A DNA stretch of 64,000 nt from Hyphomicrobiales bacterium. Its GTDB lineage: Bacteria > Pseudomonadota > Alphaproteobacteria > Rhizobiales > Rhizobiaceae. Below are positions 1-8,068 of the stretch, one piece after another; position 1 is the stretch's first letter; each line of letters opens with the position of its first letter. The DNA is taken from the NCBI GenBank assembly GCA_017305935.1, contig JAFKJU010000017.1:124001-188000 (forward strand), written 5' to 3'. A program made the translations under genes and the position numbers. The notes under the pieces are model-generated. The model was given only the letters and a program-made list of their open reading frames with translations, searched no databases and had not been told where the DNA came from.

Positions 1-669
1 ACCGTAATGGTCCATGGTCGTCTGGATGGTGTTCTTGACGTCGGCGGCGATCTGCTGGCGATTGTCGCGGAAGATGTCCTGCGCCGGGCGCCGGCCGACC
101 ACCTCGCGCATGGCGCTTTCGGCAACCTGCTGCAGGGTTTCGGTCGGGCTTTCCAGATTGAAGAGGTAGGCGCGCGGATCGGAAACGGTGAACAGCACGG
201 AGAACTGCACGTTGACGATGTTCTGGTCGCCCGAAAGCATCAGCCCGGCCGTGGAGGAAGACGATGCCTTGGAGCCGATATTCTGCTGCTGCTCGGTGAC
301 CTTCACGATCTCGACCGTTTCCAGCGGCCAGAAATGGAAGTGCAGGCCGGGCATGGAGATCTCGTCCTTGGGCTTGCCGAAGCGCAACTCGACGCCGCGC
401 TCATCCGGCTGCACGGTGTAGATCGACTGGATCAGCCAGAAGACCGCCACCACCAGGAGAATAATCGCCACGACGCCGCCATTGAAACCACCGGGAACGA
501 CATTCCTGAGCTGGTCCTGACCGCGCCGGATGATGTCTTCCAGATCCGGCGGCCCGCCGTTTCCGCCGCCACCGCCGCGCGGGCGGTTCGGCCCCTGCCC
601 CCATGGCCCCTGATTATTGCCGCCGCCGCCCCAAGGGCCGCCGCCGCCATTCTGATTGCTCCAGGGCAT
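1..669 (-). CDS. hflK: HflK, FtsH protease modulator (3' truncated by window edge)
   Basis: HflK is the SPFH/band-7 inner-membrane partner of HflC; the HflKC complex surrounds and modulates the FtsH protease. The 223 visible codons start at an ATG. They encode a Gly/Asn/Pro-rich cytoplasmic N-terminus (residues 1-45), one membrane segment (about 65-83, GGVVAIILLVVAVFWLIQSI) and the start of the SPFH domain, including QPDERGVELRFG and an FNLESPTETLQQVAESAMRE-type stretch. The C-terminus and presumably hflC lie beyond base 1. Codons run open to the edge with no frameshift. It is co-oriented with folA and thyA upstream, with a 133-bp gap that may hold its own promoter. Confidence 0.93.
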   Translation of the reverse strand, partial: MPWSNQNGGGGPWGGGGNNQGPWGQGPNRPRGGGGGNGGPPDLEDIIRRGQDQLRNVVPGGFNGGVVAIILLVVAVFWLIQSIYTVQPDERGVELRFGKPKDEISMPGLHFHFWPLETVEIVKVTEQQQNIGSKASSSSTAGLMLSGDQNIVNVQFSVLFTVSDPRAYLFNLESPTETLQQVAESAMREVVGRRPAQDIFRDNRQQIAADVKNTIQTTMDHYG

Positions 670-802
670 CAAAACCTCTTCTCAAAGATTGCACCGCATC
701 GGCCGAGCGGCGATGCGTTTCCCAACCCTTATAGGTACCACGCCAGCGCCTTTCAACGCAGCCACCGGAACTTGGCGGCAATTAACGGAAAATAGTTGAT
801 TT

Positions 803-1333
803 TCAAGCGCCGCGTCTTTGATAGACCGCAAAACGGCTGGCATAGGTATCCCGCTCGCCAGCCGGCACGATCTCTTCCGAAACCTTGTGCCACAAGGCCG
901 GGTCGATTGCGGGAAACCGCGTATCGCCCTCGACCTCGGCCGCGACATGGGTCACGTAGAGCACATCGGCGCTGTCGATCGATTGCGCATAGATATTGCC
1001 GCCGCCGATGATCGCCACCTCCCCAGCCCCGTCGCGCATCGCAAGCGTTCCGCCCCGCTCCAGCGCGGTGGCGATGTCATGCACCACCTCGACGCCCTCG
1101 AAACGGTAGCCGGGATCGCGGGTGACGACGATGTTCGGTCGGCCCGGCAGCGGACGGCCGATCGATTCCAGCGTCTTGCGGCCCATGATGACCGGCTTGC
1201 CGAGGGTCAGCGCCTTGAAGCGCTTGAGGTCGGTCGAAAGCTTCCACGGCAGGTCGCCGTCGCGCCCGATGACGCCGTTTTCCGAAACGGCGACGACGAT
1301 GCTGATCTCGGGCCGCTTCTCCGTTCCGCTCAT
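803..1333 (-). CDS. folA: Dihydrofolate reductase
   Basis: Reduces dihydrofolate to tetrahydrofolate with NADPH, regenerating the cofactor that thymidylate synthase oxidises. The 176-residue product shows the family hallmarks: an [16 protein letters not shown] stretch (residues 15-30), the acidic active-site residue in LSTDLKRF (D35, equivalent to E. coli D27), the NADPH-binding [15 protein letters not shown], and a GGGNIY glycine motif. Length is slightly above the usual 160. The ATG overlaps the thyA stop by 4 bp, so folA is translationally coupled behind thyA. The thyA-folA pairing is a classic metabolic couple. Confidence 0.96.
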   Translation of the reverse strand: MSGTEKRPEISIVVAVSENGVIGRDGDLPWKLSTDLKRFKALTLGKPVIMGRKTLESIGRPLPGRPNIVVTRDPGYRFEGVEVVHDIATALERGGTLAMRDGAGEVAIIGGGNIYAQSIDSADVLYVTHVAAEVEGDTRFPAIDPALWHKVSEEIVPAGERDTYASRFAVYQRRGA

Positions 1334-2124
1334 ACCGCCACCGGCGCGCGGATAGCGGAATCGGCATGGTAGCCTTCCAGCGTAAAGTCCTCATAGGTAA
1401 AGGAAAACAGATCCTTCACATCCGGATTGATGCGCATCACCGGCAGCTTGTGCGGCTCACGCGAAAGCTGCAGCTTCGCCTGCTCGAAATGATTGCTGTA
1501 GATGTGGGCATCGCCGAAGGTATGGACGAAATCGCCGGGCTTCAGCCCTGTCACCTGCGCCACCATCATCGTCAACAGCGCGTAAGACGCGATGTTGAAA
1601 GGCACGCCGAGGAAGATGTCGGCGGAGCGCTGGTAGAGCTGGCAGGAGAGCCTGCCGTCGGCGACATAGAACTGGAACAGGCAATGGCACGGCGGCAGCG
1701 CCATCTCGTCGACTTCGGCCGGGTTCCAGGCGGAAACGATGTGGCGGCGCGAATTGGGGTTGGTCTTGATACTTTCCACCAGATTGGCGATCTGGTCGAT
1801 CTGGCGCCCGTCCGGGGCCGGCCAGGAACGCCATTGCGCGCCATAGACCGGACCGAGGTCACCGTTCTCGTCGGCCCATTCGTCCCAGATGGAAACACCG
1901 TTTTCCTTGAGATAGGCGATATTGGTGTCGCCCTTCAGGAACCACAAGAGCTCATGGATGATCGAGCGCAGGTGCAGCTTCTTGGTGGTCAGCACCGGAA
2001 ATCCTTCAGCGAGATCGAACCGCATCTGGTATCCGAAGACGGAGCGCGTGCCGGTGCCGGTACGGTCGCCGCGATCGGAACCGTTTTCCATCACATGCCG
2101 GAGGAAATCGAGATATTGCTTCAT
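1330..2124 (-). CDS. thyA: Thymidylate synthase
   Basis: Converts dUMP and methylene-tetrahydrofolate to dTMP and dihydrofolate in the cytoplasm. The 264-residue length equals that of E. coli ThyA. The catalytic cysteine is C146 in [10 protein letters not shown]. The folate and dUMP motifs [19 protein letters not shown] and [12 protein letters not shown] are intact, and the N-terminus [15 protein letters not shown] is canonical. It is the first gene of the thyA-folA pair and overlaps folA by 4 bp. Presence of ThyA means the strain does not need the flavin-dependent ThyX. Confidence 0.97.
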   Translation of the reverse strand: MKQYLDFLRHVMENGSDRGDRTGTGTRSVFGYQMRFDLAEGFPVLTTKKLHLRSIIHELLWFLKGDTNIAYLKENGVSIWDEWADENGDLGPVYGAQWRSWPAPDGRQIDQIANLVESIKTNPNSRRHIVSAWNPAEVDEMALPPCHCLFQFYVADGRLSCQLYQRSADIFLGVPFNIASYALLTMMVAQVTGLKPGDFVHTFGDAHIYSNHFEQAKLQLSREPHKLPVMRINPDVKDLFSFTYEDFTLEGYHADSAIRAPVAV

Positions 2125-2198
2125 GATTGGCGCGCCGCGTTTCGAGTCTGGGCCGGGAGTTTACTCCCACGCGCCACCCGATCCAACCGGTGAATGCC

Positions 2199-2245
2199 GC
2201 TATCCCCGGCTTTTGCCGGGAATAGCCTTTCGCCCCTTGAAAGGC
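2199..2245 (-). terminator. Two adjacent hairpins 3' of the DUF2853 gene
   Basis: GCCTTTC (2225-2231) pairs with GAAAGGC (2239-2245) immediately after the stop codon at 2246. A second stem pairs 2199-2210 with 2215-2226 (CCCCGGC-TTTT-GCCGGG core). The U-run on the minus strand is poor, so this may be a processing or stability structure rather than a classic terminator. Confidence 0.4.
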
Positions 2246-2557
2246 TCAGAGGGAGTCGAGCTTGCCCAGTTCCTTGGCGACCAGGTAATAGAAGGTGACG
2301 CGCGACTTGGAACGGTCGCCGGCCATGGCCTTGGCGGTGGCCTCGATGGCCTTGTCGGCGGCGTCGCCACCGACGCTGAGCTTCTTCTCGCACCACTTTT
2401 CCTTGACGCGGGCGAGTTCGGACGGGTCGGAGGCTGAGACCAGCGACGAATCGCGATTGCGCAGGGCGATGCCGAGATGGCGGACGATCTTCTGGACCGC
2501 CGCCTCGTCGGCGCCAGCGTCGTATTTCTTCACGTCTGCGAGATAGTCGGTCGTCAT
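2246..2557 (-). CDS. DUF2853 family protein
   Basis: A 103-residue, soluble, all-helical protein of unknown function. I assign it to DUF2853 from the opening MTTDYLADVKKYDAGADE, the RNRDSSLV stretch, the single-cysteine VKEKWCEKKL segment and the ending YYLVAKELGKLDSL. There is no signal peptide or membrane segment. It lies upstream of thyA on the same strand, but 121 bp and two hairpins separate them, so it is probably a single-gene unit. The upstream region up to ssrA is divergent. Confidence 0.85.
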   Translation of the reverse strand: MTTDYLADVKKYDAGADEAAVQKIVRHLGIALRNRDSSLVSASDPSELARVKEKWCEKKLSVGGDAADKAIEATAKAMAGDRSKSRVTFYYLVAKELGKLDSL

Positions 2558-2659
2558 GTCCTGTCCTTCCTCCGTCCGGAGCGCTTGAGGTTGCTACCGC
2601 CGCGAGAATGGGTCAAGCGTCTCGCCCCGTCAAGCGCTGACAAAATCATCATCCGCCCC

Positions 2660-2688
2660 CTTTCATTGCCGCCCGGAAAGACCTATAT
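2660..2688 (+). promoter_or_regulatory. Candidate ssrA promoter
   Basis: CTTTCA (2660-2665) and CTATAT (2683-2688) are separated by exactly 17 bp. The rhizobial housekeeping promoter resembles CTTGAC-N17-CTATAT, so the -10 is a perfect match and the -35 a weak one. Transcription would start near 2695, just ahead of the tmRNA acceptor piece. The assignment rests only on motif match and position. Confidence 0.4.
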
Positions 2689-2721
2689 GACGAGGTGCCG
2701 GTCTTCGGATCGGCTATGGCA

Positions 2722-3040
2722 ATAAACGGTCGGTGTAATAAACCTATTGGACCCGGGGGCGGTACCCGGCGCCTCCACCAGGAACCGGCGGCCCCTCTTT
2801 CGGGAAGGCCGGCTGCTGATGGGGGCGAAACAGGATCGACAAGGGCGTAAAGATCGAACTTTTGCTCGGCATGATACCGCCGTTATCGGGTCACAAGTGT
2901 AGTTGCAAACGACAACAACGCTAAGGGTTATGCTCTCGCTGCCTAATGGCGGTGCGGGAAACCCGACCTAAGTCCTTACGGTTAGCCCCGTAAGGCGGGG
3001 TCCGAAGGCACCTGGCAACAGAAGCCTTCACCTTCTCTGT
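2722..3040 (+). ncRNA. ssrA: Transfer-messenger RNA, circularly permuted two-piece form (ssrA)
   Basis: tmRNA rescues stalled ribosomes and appends a degradation tag. The gene is permuted, as is usual in alphaproteobacteria: the acceptor piece comes first, with T stem CCGGG/CCCGG around loop GGCGGTA and 3' end GCCTCC-ACCA at 2771-2780. A removed intervening loop follows, then the coding piece beginning GGGGGC at 2821. GGGGGC pairs with GCCTCC to rebuild the acceptor stem (one G-U). The reading frame from the resume codon GCA at 2905 to TAA at 2944-2946 encodes ANDNNAKGYALAA. A pseudoknot-rich segment and a GAAGGC/GCCTTC hairpin close the RNA near 3035. Outer ends are approximate. Confidence 0.93.
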
Positions 3041-3150
3041 CCGCCGGAAATTATGTATTATGGCCGCAATCGTGCCGAAGGGGTTCCCCATCGCGGCTCG
3101 ACATGGCATATAGCCTTGAATTCACGAGGAATACAGAAAGACAGGACAAG

Positions 3151-3651
3151 ATGGGGCAGGACCACATCCGTTACGACATTCTGGCGCAGGATGCCCTTCG
3201 CGGTGTCATCCGCAAGGTTTTGGCCGAAGTGGCTGCGACCGGGCGCCTGCCGGGCGACCATCATTTCTTCATCACCTTTCTGACCGGCGCGCCGGGCGTG
3301 CGCATTTCCCAGCACCTGAAGGCCAAGTATGCCGAGCAGATGACCATCGTCATCCAGCACCAGTTCTGGGACATGAAGGTGACCGACGTCGGTTTCGAGA
3401 TCGGCCTGTCTTTCTCGGACACGCCGGAAAAGCTGGTCATCCCCTACAACGCCATCCGTGGCTTCTATGACCCCTCGGTGAATTTCGAACTGGAATTCGA
3501 TGTGCCGCTGGTCGAGGAAGAGGATGCGGGCTCTGCCGAGATCACCGCCTATCCCGTCGCGACGGAAGAAGCCAAGGCCAAGCCCGAGACGGACGAGGAG
3601 AAGAAGCCCGGCTCCGTCGTCTCGCTCGATTCCTTCCGCAAGAAGCAGTAA
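3151..3651 (+). CDS. sspB: SspB, ClpXP adaptor for ssrA-tagged proteins
   Basis: SspB binds the ssrA tag and the ClpX N-domain, speeding degradation of tagged proteins. The 166-residue product starts MGQDHIRYDILAQDALRG and contains the substrate-binding fold (HHFFITFLTGAPGVRIS, the IVIQHQFWDMKV strand and the LVIPYNAIRGFYDPSVNF strand), followed by an acidic linker. It ends with a Ser/Phe-Arg-Lys-Lys tail (VVSLDSFRKK) of the kind that contacts ClpX. This is the alphaproteobacterial SspB type. An in-frame upstream ATG at 3103 would add 16 residues lacking family character, so I chose 3151. It lies about 110 bp downstream of ssrA, the gene for the tag it recognises. Confidence 0.92.
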   Translation: MGQDHIRYDILAQDALRGVIRKVLAEVAATGRLPGDHHFFITFLTGAPGVRISQHLKAKYAEQMTIVIQHQFWDMKVTDVGFEIGLSFSDTPEKLVIPYNAIRGFYDPSVNFELEFDVPLVEEEDAGSAEITAYPVATEEAKAKPETDEEKKPGSVVSLDSFRKKQ

Positions 3652-3669
3652 GCGAAAGGCGGACGTGTC

Positions 3670-3867
3670 TTGACCGGCGATGTCGTCAACCTCCGCCAGT
3701 TCCGCAAGCAGAAGGACCGGCAGGACAAGGACCGGAAAGCCGAGCAGAACCGCCTGCAATACGGCCGCACCAAGGCCGAAAAAAACCTGACCAATGCCCT
3801 GAACGAAAAAGCCGCAAAGCAGCTCGATCAGGGCAGGCTGGAACGGACGCCGCCCGAAGACGATTGA
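3670..3867 (+). CDS. DUF4169 family small basic protein
   Basis: A 65-residue, highly charged protein (Lys/Arg/Gln-rich, no cysteine) with the DUF4169 pattern: an N-terminal DVVNLRQFRKQKDR stretch and then AEQNRLQYGRTKAEKNL. Function is unknown; the composition suggests an extended helix. It starts at TTG, 18 bp after the sspB stop, preceded by an AAAGGCGGA ribosome-binding region, so it is probably translated from the sspB message. Its neighbour downstream is a ribbon-helix-helix protein. Confidence 0.75.
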   Translation: MTGDVVNLRQFRKQKDRQDKDRKAEQNRLQYGRTKAEKNLTNALNEKAAKQLDQGRLERTPPEDD

Positions 3868-3922
3868 CCCGGTGGCGCCGGCTTACGGCGTCATCCGCTC
3901 CTCCTCGCGGGTCCAACCCCTG

Positions 3923-4147
3923 ATGATCCGAAAACATTCCATCACCCTCCACGGCCACCGCACCAGCTTCACGCTGGAAGACGCGTTCTGGGACGAGTTG
4001 AAAGGCATCGCTGCGACACGACGCATGCCGCTGGCCAGATTGCTTGCCGAAATCGATGACGGCCGCGCCGAGGACAGCAACCTGTCTTCGGCGCTACGCG
4101 TCCATGTGCTGCACTGGCTGAAGCGCCAGGCCCAGGCCGATCACTGA
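3923..4147 (+). CDS. Ribbon-helix-helix domain protein
   Basis: A 74-residue protein of the small ribbon-helix-helix family found in alphaproteobacteria: a beta-strand (MIRKHSITLHGHRTSFTLE), then helices in FWDELKGIAATRRMPLARLLAEID and SALRVHVLHWLKRQA. Such proteins usually bind DNA as dimers, but the target here is unknown. I chose the ATG at 3923 because homologues typically begin at the strand. An in-frame GTG at 3872, 4 nt after the DUF4169 stop, would add 17 residues. The 3' end overlaps the convergent asmA-like gene by 7 bp. Confidence 0.72.
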   Translation: MIRKHSITLHGHRTSFTLEDAFWDELKGIAATRRMPLARLLAEIDDGRAEDSNLSSALRVHVLHWLKRQAQADH

Positions 4148-7100
4148 ATTTTCGGCAGGACGTCGAAATTGAGGGGCGGCGTGTTGCCGTTCGCACCGCC
4201 GGAACCGGCATCGGGCGTGGCCGCCGGCGCCTGCTGCTGCAACTTCTGCTGTTCCTGAAGGCGGCGCTCGGCCTCCGCCTTTTCCTGGGCTGCCTTTGCC
4301 AGGGCCTCGCGGCGCAGGCGCTCGGCCTCCCGCGCCAGTTGCCGCAGGCGGATTTCCTCGGCCCGGCGCATCTGCTCTTCCGCTGCCGCGCGCTCGCGCG
4401 CCGCCTGGCGTTCGTCGGCACGATATTTGTAGAGCGCGACTTCGCGGCGCAGCCGCTGCTTTTCCAGCACGTTCGATTGCAGCCGCTCGACGCGGCGGCG
4501 CTCACGCTCGAAGGCGCGCAGCGACAGGAACCCGCTGAGATCGGCGGCATCGATGGTGCGCTGTGGCGCGGCGATGGGGCCGGCATAATTCAGGGTGATC
4601 CCCGGCTCGGCCCCCGACAGCGCCTCCGCGCCCGGATTGAAGGCGACGGCCACACCCGCCTGCAGGCTCTCGCCGGCAAGATCGATTGCCGCATCCGCCG
4701 ATAGCTGCGCCTGATCGGTCGCGACCGCGACATTCTGGGCTCTGACGATGCCGGAGGTGAGGTTGAACGGCACGACGAAGGGCGGCAGTTCCGTCTCGCC
4801 CTGGTCGAGCGCGGCAATCGCCGGCGGCAAGATGCGCTCCTGCGTCAGTTCGCCCTGCATGGCATCGACCGCGGGAATGAGCATCGGCAGCACCGCGAGA
4901 TTCAGCCCGTTGATCCTGGTGCCGTTGAAACCGAGTTCGCCGGAGCCGCTGGCCGAGCCGAACAGATCGGCGACCGACTTGCCGGTGGCTTCCGCCGACA
5001 TTTCCAGCCGGAATTTTCCGCTCGCCACGGGGCTGCCGGCATATTGCCAGACGATGGCCGCCGTATCGCCATCGGCCACCGCAAGCTGGGTTTGCAGGAA
5101 GCCGTTGCCATTGGCATTGCCGAGCGACAGGCGGCCGCTGAGCTTACCACCGCTCCAGTTGCCCTGAATATCGTCAAGCGTCACCTGCTCGCCATTGAAG
5201 CCGAGATTGGCGGTGAAATCCCGGATCGGTCCGAACAGTCCGGGCGAGACCGACTGCACCGCGACCTTGGCGGCGATGCTGAGACCGCCGACCAGCTTCG
5301 GCAGCGGCGTCGCCGCATACCGGCTGGTCGCGGCGTCGACGAGCGGGCCATAGACCAGTTCAGCCAGAGTGCCCAGATCGGCGGTGGCAAGCTTGAGATC
5401 GGCCGAGGCAGTGAACGACGGCGCGTCGCGCGTCACCGACACGCCGCCATTGATGGTATTGCCGCCAGCGGAAATCGCGAGATTCTGGAAGTCCACCTTG
5501 GCGGCATCGATGGCGAGGTCCGCAGTCGCCTTCAACGGCAGGCCGGTGCCGATCTGCGGCAGCGGCAGAGCGTTCATGATCAGATAGGGCTCGATATCGG
5601 CGCTTTCGAGCGTCAGCTTCATCTGCCCGGCAAGGAAATTCGCAGCCGAGAGATCCACCTTGCCGCCAGCGCTGAACGCCGTCTGCTGGGTGTTGAAGGT
5701 GACGGTCGTATCGGCCGAAGTCCCGTCGTCGCTCTTGACGCGTACGGCCAGCACGCCGTTGCTGTCGGCCTCCAGCGGCAGCGGCTCGAAGCCGGCCTGG
5801 CCGAACAGGATCGAGGTCACGGGGTTTTCCAGTGTCGCATCGAAGCCGATGGCGCTGGTCTTGCTCATCAGATCGGCAAGGCGGAAATCGAGGTTGACGC
5901 GGCTGCCATTGGTGACGCCAGCCATCTTGACGCTCAGGCCGCTGCCGTCGTCGCCGCCGAGCGCCAGCGTCAGCTTCAGGTCGGAATTGGCAAACCAGGC
6001 GGCATTGCGCACCAGCCGGTCGATGGCCGGATGCGGCGGCAGGTGCTGGCGCAGCATCGTCAGGAACGGCCCGGGATCGAAAGCCTGGAAGGTCATCCGC
6101 CCCGTGCCCGTATATTTGGCAAGCGTGCCCTCTGCCCGGCCGATCGCCGTCAGCGCCGCGCCCGCCAGATTGCCGACCGTCAGCCGCTCGAGCGACAAGG
6201 CGCCATCGGCAACGGTGAAGACGGTATCGACATTTTCCGCCTCGACACCGAAGGCGATGAATTTCGAGGCCTTGAGCTGGGCGGCGATGCGATGGTCGAG
6301 CAGGCCGCTATCGGCCTCCTGGCCGGCGACGATGCCGGCGATGGCGCGCAATACGTCGAAATCGATCGTGTTGCCGTTGAGGTCCATCGAGATGCTGGGC
6401 GCCTGCTTGTCGAGCGCCTGCCGTTCCAGACGACCGTGCAGGATATCCTGGCCCGCGATGAATTCCAGCCGCTCGAAGCGCTGCAGTTCCGGCGTCAGGC
6501 TGACCAGCGCCGAAAATCCGACGCTTTTCAGTTTCCGGATCGCCGGATCGACATTGCCCGACAGCCAACTCGCAAGTCCCGAAGGCTGATTGGAAGCGAC
6601 GAGCATCTCGCCACTGAAGGCCGCCTCGGACCCTAGCGAAAGCATGCCCTTGGCTTCGATCTGGGTTCGGCCCGGCAGGGTGGCGACGGCATTGTCGACC
6701 GCCCAGCCATCGCCGGCCGGGCGCACGTCCAGCTTCACGTCGCGGATGGTGGTATCGCCGATGACGATGGCCGGCAGGCGCAGATTGGCCTTGCCCGGCA
6801 CCTGCGGCACGGGAACGGCCGCCAGCGTCTCCATGAACAGGCCCAGCCGCTCCTTGGCGGAAATCGAGGCATTGCGGCCCGTCTTGCCACGCTCGCCCTG
6901 ATTGCCGAAGCGGTTGACGTCGATCTGCTGGCCCTCGGCGGTCAGCAGGAATTGCGCCTGCTTGCCTGTGTCGAGCGTCGCCTCGCCGGTAATGACGTAA
7001 GGGTCGTCAAGCGCGCCGACTTCCATGCGATAGGCCGGAACGCGCATGCTTTCATTGGTCAGTTCGAAGGAGCCGGTCAGGCGCGGCGGCGGCGTATCGG

Positions 7101-7869
7101 CCTTGTCGCGCTTGACCGCCGCTGCCTTTGACGTCGCCGACATGGAAAACGCGCCCTGATAGATCGGCCGGCTGTCGACCAGCTTCAATTCGCCGTCCAG
7201 CTCGATTTCGAAGGGCCGCGTCTGCGGCATGATCTTCGATTTCAGCCGCATGCCGGCGGCCCCCGGCTCCGGCTGGCCGCTCACCAGCGAGAACGCGCCC
7301 TTTTCGCCGTCCAGCGCGGCATTGCCCTCGATGCGCCACGGCCCAGCCAGCGATTTCGCCGACATTTCAGCAGAGAGATCGGAAATCAGGCGCGTACGCC
7401 CGGACTGATCGTCGATGAATTCGACCCGGCCGCCGGTAACATGCACGTTTTCGAGAACGACCGAGCGCGCCGGAATATCGGCGCGGCTGCCGCGCATCCA
7501 GTCCAGCGTGCCGTCCTTCAGCAGGCGCACGCGCGCCACCGGCTCCTCGATGCGCATGTCGAAGATCAATGCTTCGCCGGAGAGAAAGGGCGCAAGCTCG
7601 GCATCCATGGAAAAACGCTCGACGCGCACCAGCGGCGTGCCGTCCGCTTCCTGGCCGACGCGAACGTCATGCAGGGTCACCGACGGAAATGGCAGCAGCC
7701 GGGCATCGACGGCGCCATGCACGACCACCTTCTTGCCGATGATTCGGCTGGCCTGCGCCTCAAAATCCTTGCGGAAATCGGTCCAGTCCACGAAGAGCGG
7801 CGCCAATAGCGCTGAAAACAGCACCACGACCAGCAAGCCGCCCAGAAAAACCAGAATCCGCCCTACCAC
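4141..7869 (-). CDS. AsmA-family protein, very large, with charged coiled-coil tail
   Basis: AsmA/TamB-like proteins are anchored in the inner membrane, span the periplasm and are linked to outer-membrane lipid or protein homeostasis. The 1242-residue product has an N-terminal anchor (VVGRILVFLGGLLVVVLFSA), then the typical FRKDFEAQASRIIGKKV and RLLPFPSVTLHDVRVG stretches, and a long beta-rich body with AsmA-like C-terminal repeats. The last 140 residues switch to an Arg/Glu/Ala coiled coil (RRVERLQSN to LQEQQKLQQQ) and a Gly/Asn/Pro tail. I chose the GTG at 7869, which follows AAGGA at 4 nt; the longer frame to 7986 runs into an intergenic repeat. Its 3' end overlaps the convergent ribbon-helix-helix gene. 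Confidence 0.85.
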   Translation of the reverse strand: MVGRILVFLGGLLVVVLFSALLAPLFVDWTDFRKDFEAQASRIIGKKVVVHGAVDARLLPFPSVTLHDVRVGQEADGTPLVRVERFSMDAELAPFLSGEALIFDMRIEEPVARVRLLKDGTLDWMRGSRADIPARSVVLENVHVTGGRVEFIDDQSGRTRLISDLSAEMSAKSLAGPWRIEGNAALDGEKGAFSLVSGQPEPGAAGMRLKSKIMPQTRPFEIELDGELKLVDSRPIYQGAFSMSATSKAAAVKRDKADTPPPRLTGSFELTNESMRVPAYRMEVGALDDPYVITGEATLDTGKQAQFLLTAEGQQIDVNRFGNQGERGKTGRNASISAKERLGLFMETLAAVPVPQVPGKANLRLPAIVIGDTTIRDVKLDVRPAGDGWAVDNAVATLPGRTQIEAKGMLSLGSEAAFSGEMLVASNQPSGLASWLSGNVDPAIRKLKSVGFSALVSLTPELQRFERLEFIAGQDILHGRLERQALDKQAPSISMDLNGNTIDFDVLRAIAGIVAGQEADSGLLDHRIAAQLKASKFIAFGVEAENVDTVFTVADGALSLERLTVGNLAGAALTAIGRAEGTLAKYTGTGRMTFQAFDPGPFLTMLRQHLPPHPAIDRLVRNAAWFANSDLKLTLALGGDDGSGLSVKMAGVTNGSRVNLDFRLADLMSKTSAIGFDATLENPVTSILFGQAGFEPLPLEADSNGVLAVRVKSDDGTSADTTVTFNTQQTAFSAGGKVDLSAANFLAGQMKLTLESADIEPYLIMNALPLPQIGTGLPLKATADLAIDAAKVDFQNLAISAGGNTINGGVSVTRDAPSFTASADLKLATADLGTLAELVYGPLVDAATSRYAATPLPKLVGGLSIAAKVAVQSVSPGLFGPIRDFTANLGFNGEQVTLDDIQGNWSGGKLSGRLSLGNANGNGFLQTQLAVADGDTAAIVWQYAGSPVASGKFRLEMSAEATGKSVADLFGSASGSGELGFNGTRINGLNLAVLPMLIPAVDAMQGELTQERILPPAIAALDQGETELPPFVVPFNLTSGIVRAQNVAVATDQAQLSADAAIDLAGESLQAGVAVAFNPGAEALSGAEPGITLNYAGPIAAPQRTIDAADLSGFLSLRAFERERRRVERLQSNVLEKQRLRREVALYKYRADERQAARERAAAEEQMRRAEEIRLRQLAREAERLRREALAKAAQEKAEAERRLQEQQKLQQQAPAATPDAGSGGANGNTPPLNFDVLPKIQ

Positions 7870-7964
7870 CGCATCCTTACTCCGCTGCGCCCCCCGCAGG
7901 CTTTCGCGCACATGCCGCCGCTTCGCCGACACCTTAGAGGGTTTCCGCTCTTCTTCGAAAGGCG

Positions 7965-8050
7965 AAAACGCTCTACGTCCTTGCAATACGCATTTCCGAA
8001 CGGAAAACCGCTATCCACTTTTCCTGAAAATGCTTTACCGGCAAAGCGCC
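7965..8050. repeat. Dispersed intergenic repeat, copy 1
   Basis: The core at 7989-8048 contains the palindrome TTTCCGAACGGAAA followed by ACCGCT, CACTTTTCCTG, AAAATGCTTT and GGCAAAGCG. The same order of blocks occurs at 25371-25434 and, degenerate, at 19354-19403. It sits between the start of the asmA-like gene and the 3' end of the dehydrogenase gene. Elements of this look are common between rhizobial genes; the family name is not certain from sequence alone. Confidence 0.75.
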
Positions 8051-8068
8051 GCGCACCAAAGCATGGTT

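Noticed and set aside
7870-7986. Longer start of the asmA-like gene at 7986
   Set aside because: The extra 39 codons include part of the intergenic repeat and lack family character; GTG at 7869 has a good ribosome-binding site directly before the membrane anchor.
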